Source: Alphaproteobacteria bacterium
Lineage (GTDB): Bacteria > Pseudomonadota > Alphaproteobacteria > Micropepsales > Micropepsaceae
NCBI GenBank assembly: GCA_016792565.1
Contig: JAEUMK010000013.1
Location: 1-52,930 of the forward strand
DNA length: 52,930 nt
Direction of reading: 5' to 3'
A model generated the notes under the pieces. It did no database searches. It saw only the letters and a program-made list of their open reading frames with translations, and was not told the DNA's origin. Numbering within the stretch: position 1 is the stretch's first letter; every line of letters starts with the position of its first letter. A program made the translations under genes and the position numbers. Shown here piece by piece: positions 52,321-52,930 of the stretch.

Positions 52321-52930
52321 ATGTTCGACCCGATCGCTCCCGACGACCCGCGCTTCGCCGCCGCCGCGCGCCTTCTGTTCGGCGCCTGCGCCGACGAGGC
52401 GCGCCGCTGCCTGCATGCCCATGGGCATGGAGCGCCGGAGCTGCTGGAGGCCGATCTGAGGCGCATCGCGCAAGAGGGCGATCTGCGCCTCCTCGCCTCC
52501 GCCGATGCGATGATCGCCGCCGACGTCGATCGCGGGGCGAAGCGCGCCTGGCTCTGGGGGCCGGCCGCTGCGGCGCATGACGCGCCCAGCCTGACCGCCC
52601 TCTATCGCGCGATGCAGCAGAACATCCGCCACGACGCCGACAGGGCCTCGGCCTTCCTGCATGTCCGCAACGCAGAGGCCGTCGCGGCGCTCGAGGCGGC
52701 GGGGGGCGTCCGCACCGGCCTTGTCCATGTCTATACCGCGGAGCGGCCCGCGGCGCCGGCCGCCGCACCGATGCCCGGCGTCCGGGACGCCGCGCCGGAC
52801 GATGCCGCCGGCGTGGCGGCGCTGCATGACGCTGCCTTCCCGGCCACCTATCTGCCCGCCGCCCGCATGGCCGAGCTCGCCGCTTCCGGCGACGCGCGCC
52901 TCCTCGTCGCCGGCCCGCCGGGCAGCGTCG
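52321..52930 (+). CDS. Tandem GNAT acetyltransferase, truncated by window end
   Basis: An open frame from the ATG at 52321 runs to the last base without a stop (203 residues visible). The first half (about 1-140) looks like a degenerate GNAT domain: SAFLHVRNAEAVAALEAAGG resembles the C-terminal part of such domains. A second GNAT starts at about 153 (GVRDAAPDDAAGVAALHDAAFP) and is cut. No strong ribosome-binding site precedes the ATG. Substrate unknown. Confidence 0.7.
   Translation, partial: MFDPIAPDDPRFAAAARLLFGACADEARRCLHAHGHGAPELLEADLRRIAQEGDLRLLASADAMIAADVDRGAKRAWLWGPAAAAHDAPSLTALYRAMQQNIRHDADRASAFLHVRNAEAVAALEAAGGVRTGLVHVYTAERPAAPAAAPMPGVRDAAPDDAAGVAALHDAAFPATYLPAARMAELAASGDARLLVAGPPGSV

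Overview
This 52.9 kb window is GC-rich chromosomal DNA of an alphaproteobacterium. The gene content and order point to this class: argH-lptM-lysA-TIGR02302, MJ0042 zinc-finger/ftsE/ftsX, hisC-tyrC beside metX-metW, a phaB-phaA/phaR polyhydroxybutyrate locus, a HIG1-PduO-etfB-etfA-hbd run, and three signature enzymes of the ethylmalonyl-CoA pathway (mcd, ccr, ecm). Two intergenic palindrome types resemble repeats I know from Hyphomicrobiales (Rhizobiales) genomes, so that order or a close relative is my best guess; I cannot name genus or species. I saw no rRNA, tRNA, CRISPR array, transposase, integrase or phage genes.

Layout. 1-8.2 kb: WYL regulator, two exported proteins, a TlpA-like thioredoxin divergent from the arginine/lysine operon argH-lptM-lysA-TIGR02302. 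8.2-14.8 kb: Hpt-like phosphoribosyltransferase and zinc-finger protein, divergent from a six-gene envelope operon ftsE-ftsX-ydcF-plsC-ycaQ-DUF2125. 14.8-21.3 kb: hisC-tyrC divergent from metX-metW, then a methyltransferase divergent from gloB-DUF985, and a GST. 21.4-29.2 kb: phaB-phaA divergent from phaR, two orphan genes, then hbd, etfA, etfB, a PduO cobalamin adenosyltransferase and a HIG1 protein. 29.3-33.2 kb: accessory genes (Rrf2 regulator with a divergent methyltransferase, aldo/keto reductase, GNAT, alpha/beta hydrolase). 33.3-38.2 kb: mcd, yihY, a PepSY protein and ccr. 38.2-40.7 kb: an accessory pocket with a MarR-methyltransferase pair, a trypsin-like protease and remnants of an acyl-CoA dehydrogenase 3' end. 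40.7-46.2 kb: aidB-like dehydrogenase, DUF1684, an FAD-linked 2-hydroxyacid dehydrogenase and an MHS transporter. 46.2-52.9 kb: PTP phosphatase, ecm with an acyl-CoA dehydrogenase, a NTF2-like protein, gluQ, DUF1761 and a GNAT cut by the window end.

How it works together. PhaA condenses acetyl-CoA, PhaB reduces it for PHB storage with PhaR as regulator, and Hbd links to crotonyl-CoA chemistry. Ccr carboxylates crotonyl-CoA to ethylmalonyl-CoA, Ecm (B12-dependent) rearranges it to methylsuccinyl-CoA, and Mcd oxidises that to mesaconyl-CoA. ETF (EtfAB) would accept Mcd electrons and the PduO enzyme would supply adenosylcobalamin for Ecm. The window therefore holds much of a C2-assimilation/PHB supercluster, though epimerase, mesaconyl-CoA hydratase and the lyases are not here. 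The most unusual architecture is the 38.2-40.8 kb pocket: a 1.4 kb regulator-methyltransferase cassette bounded by 28-bp perfect direct repeats, which coincide with the 3' end of a broken acyl-CoA dehydrogenase copy whose intact relative lies 1 kb away.
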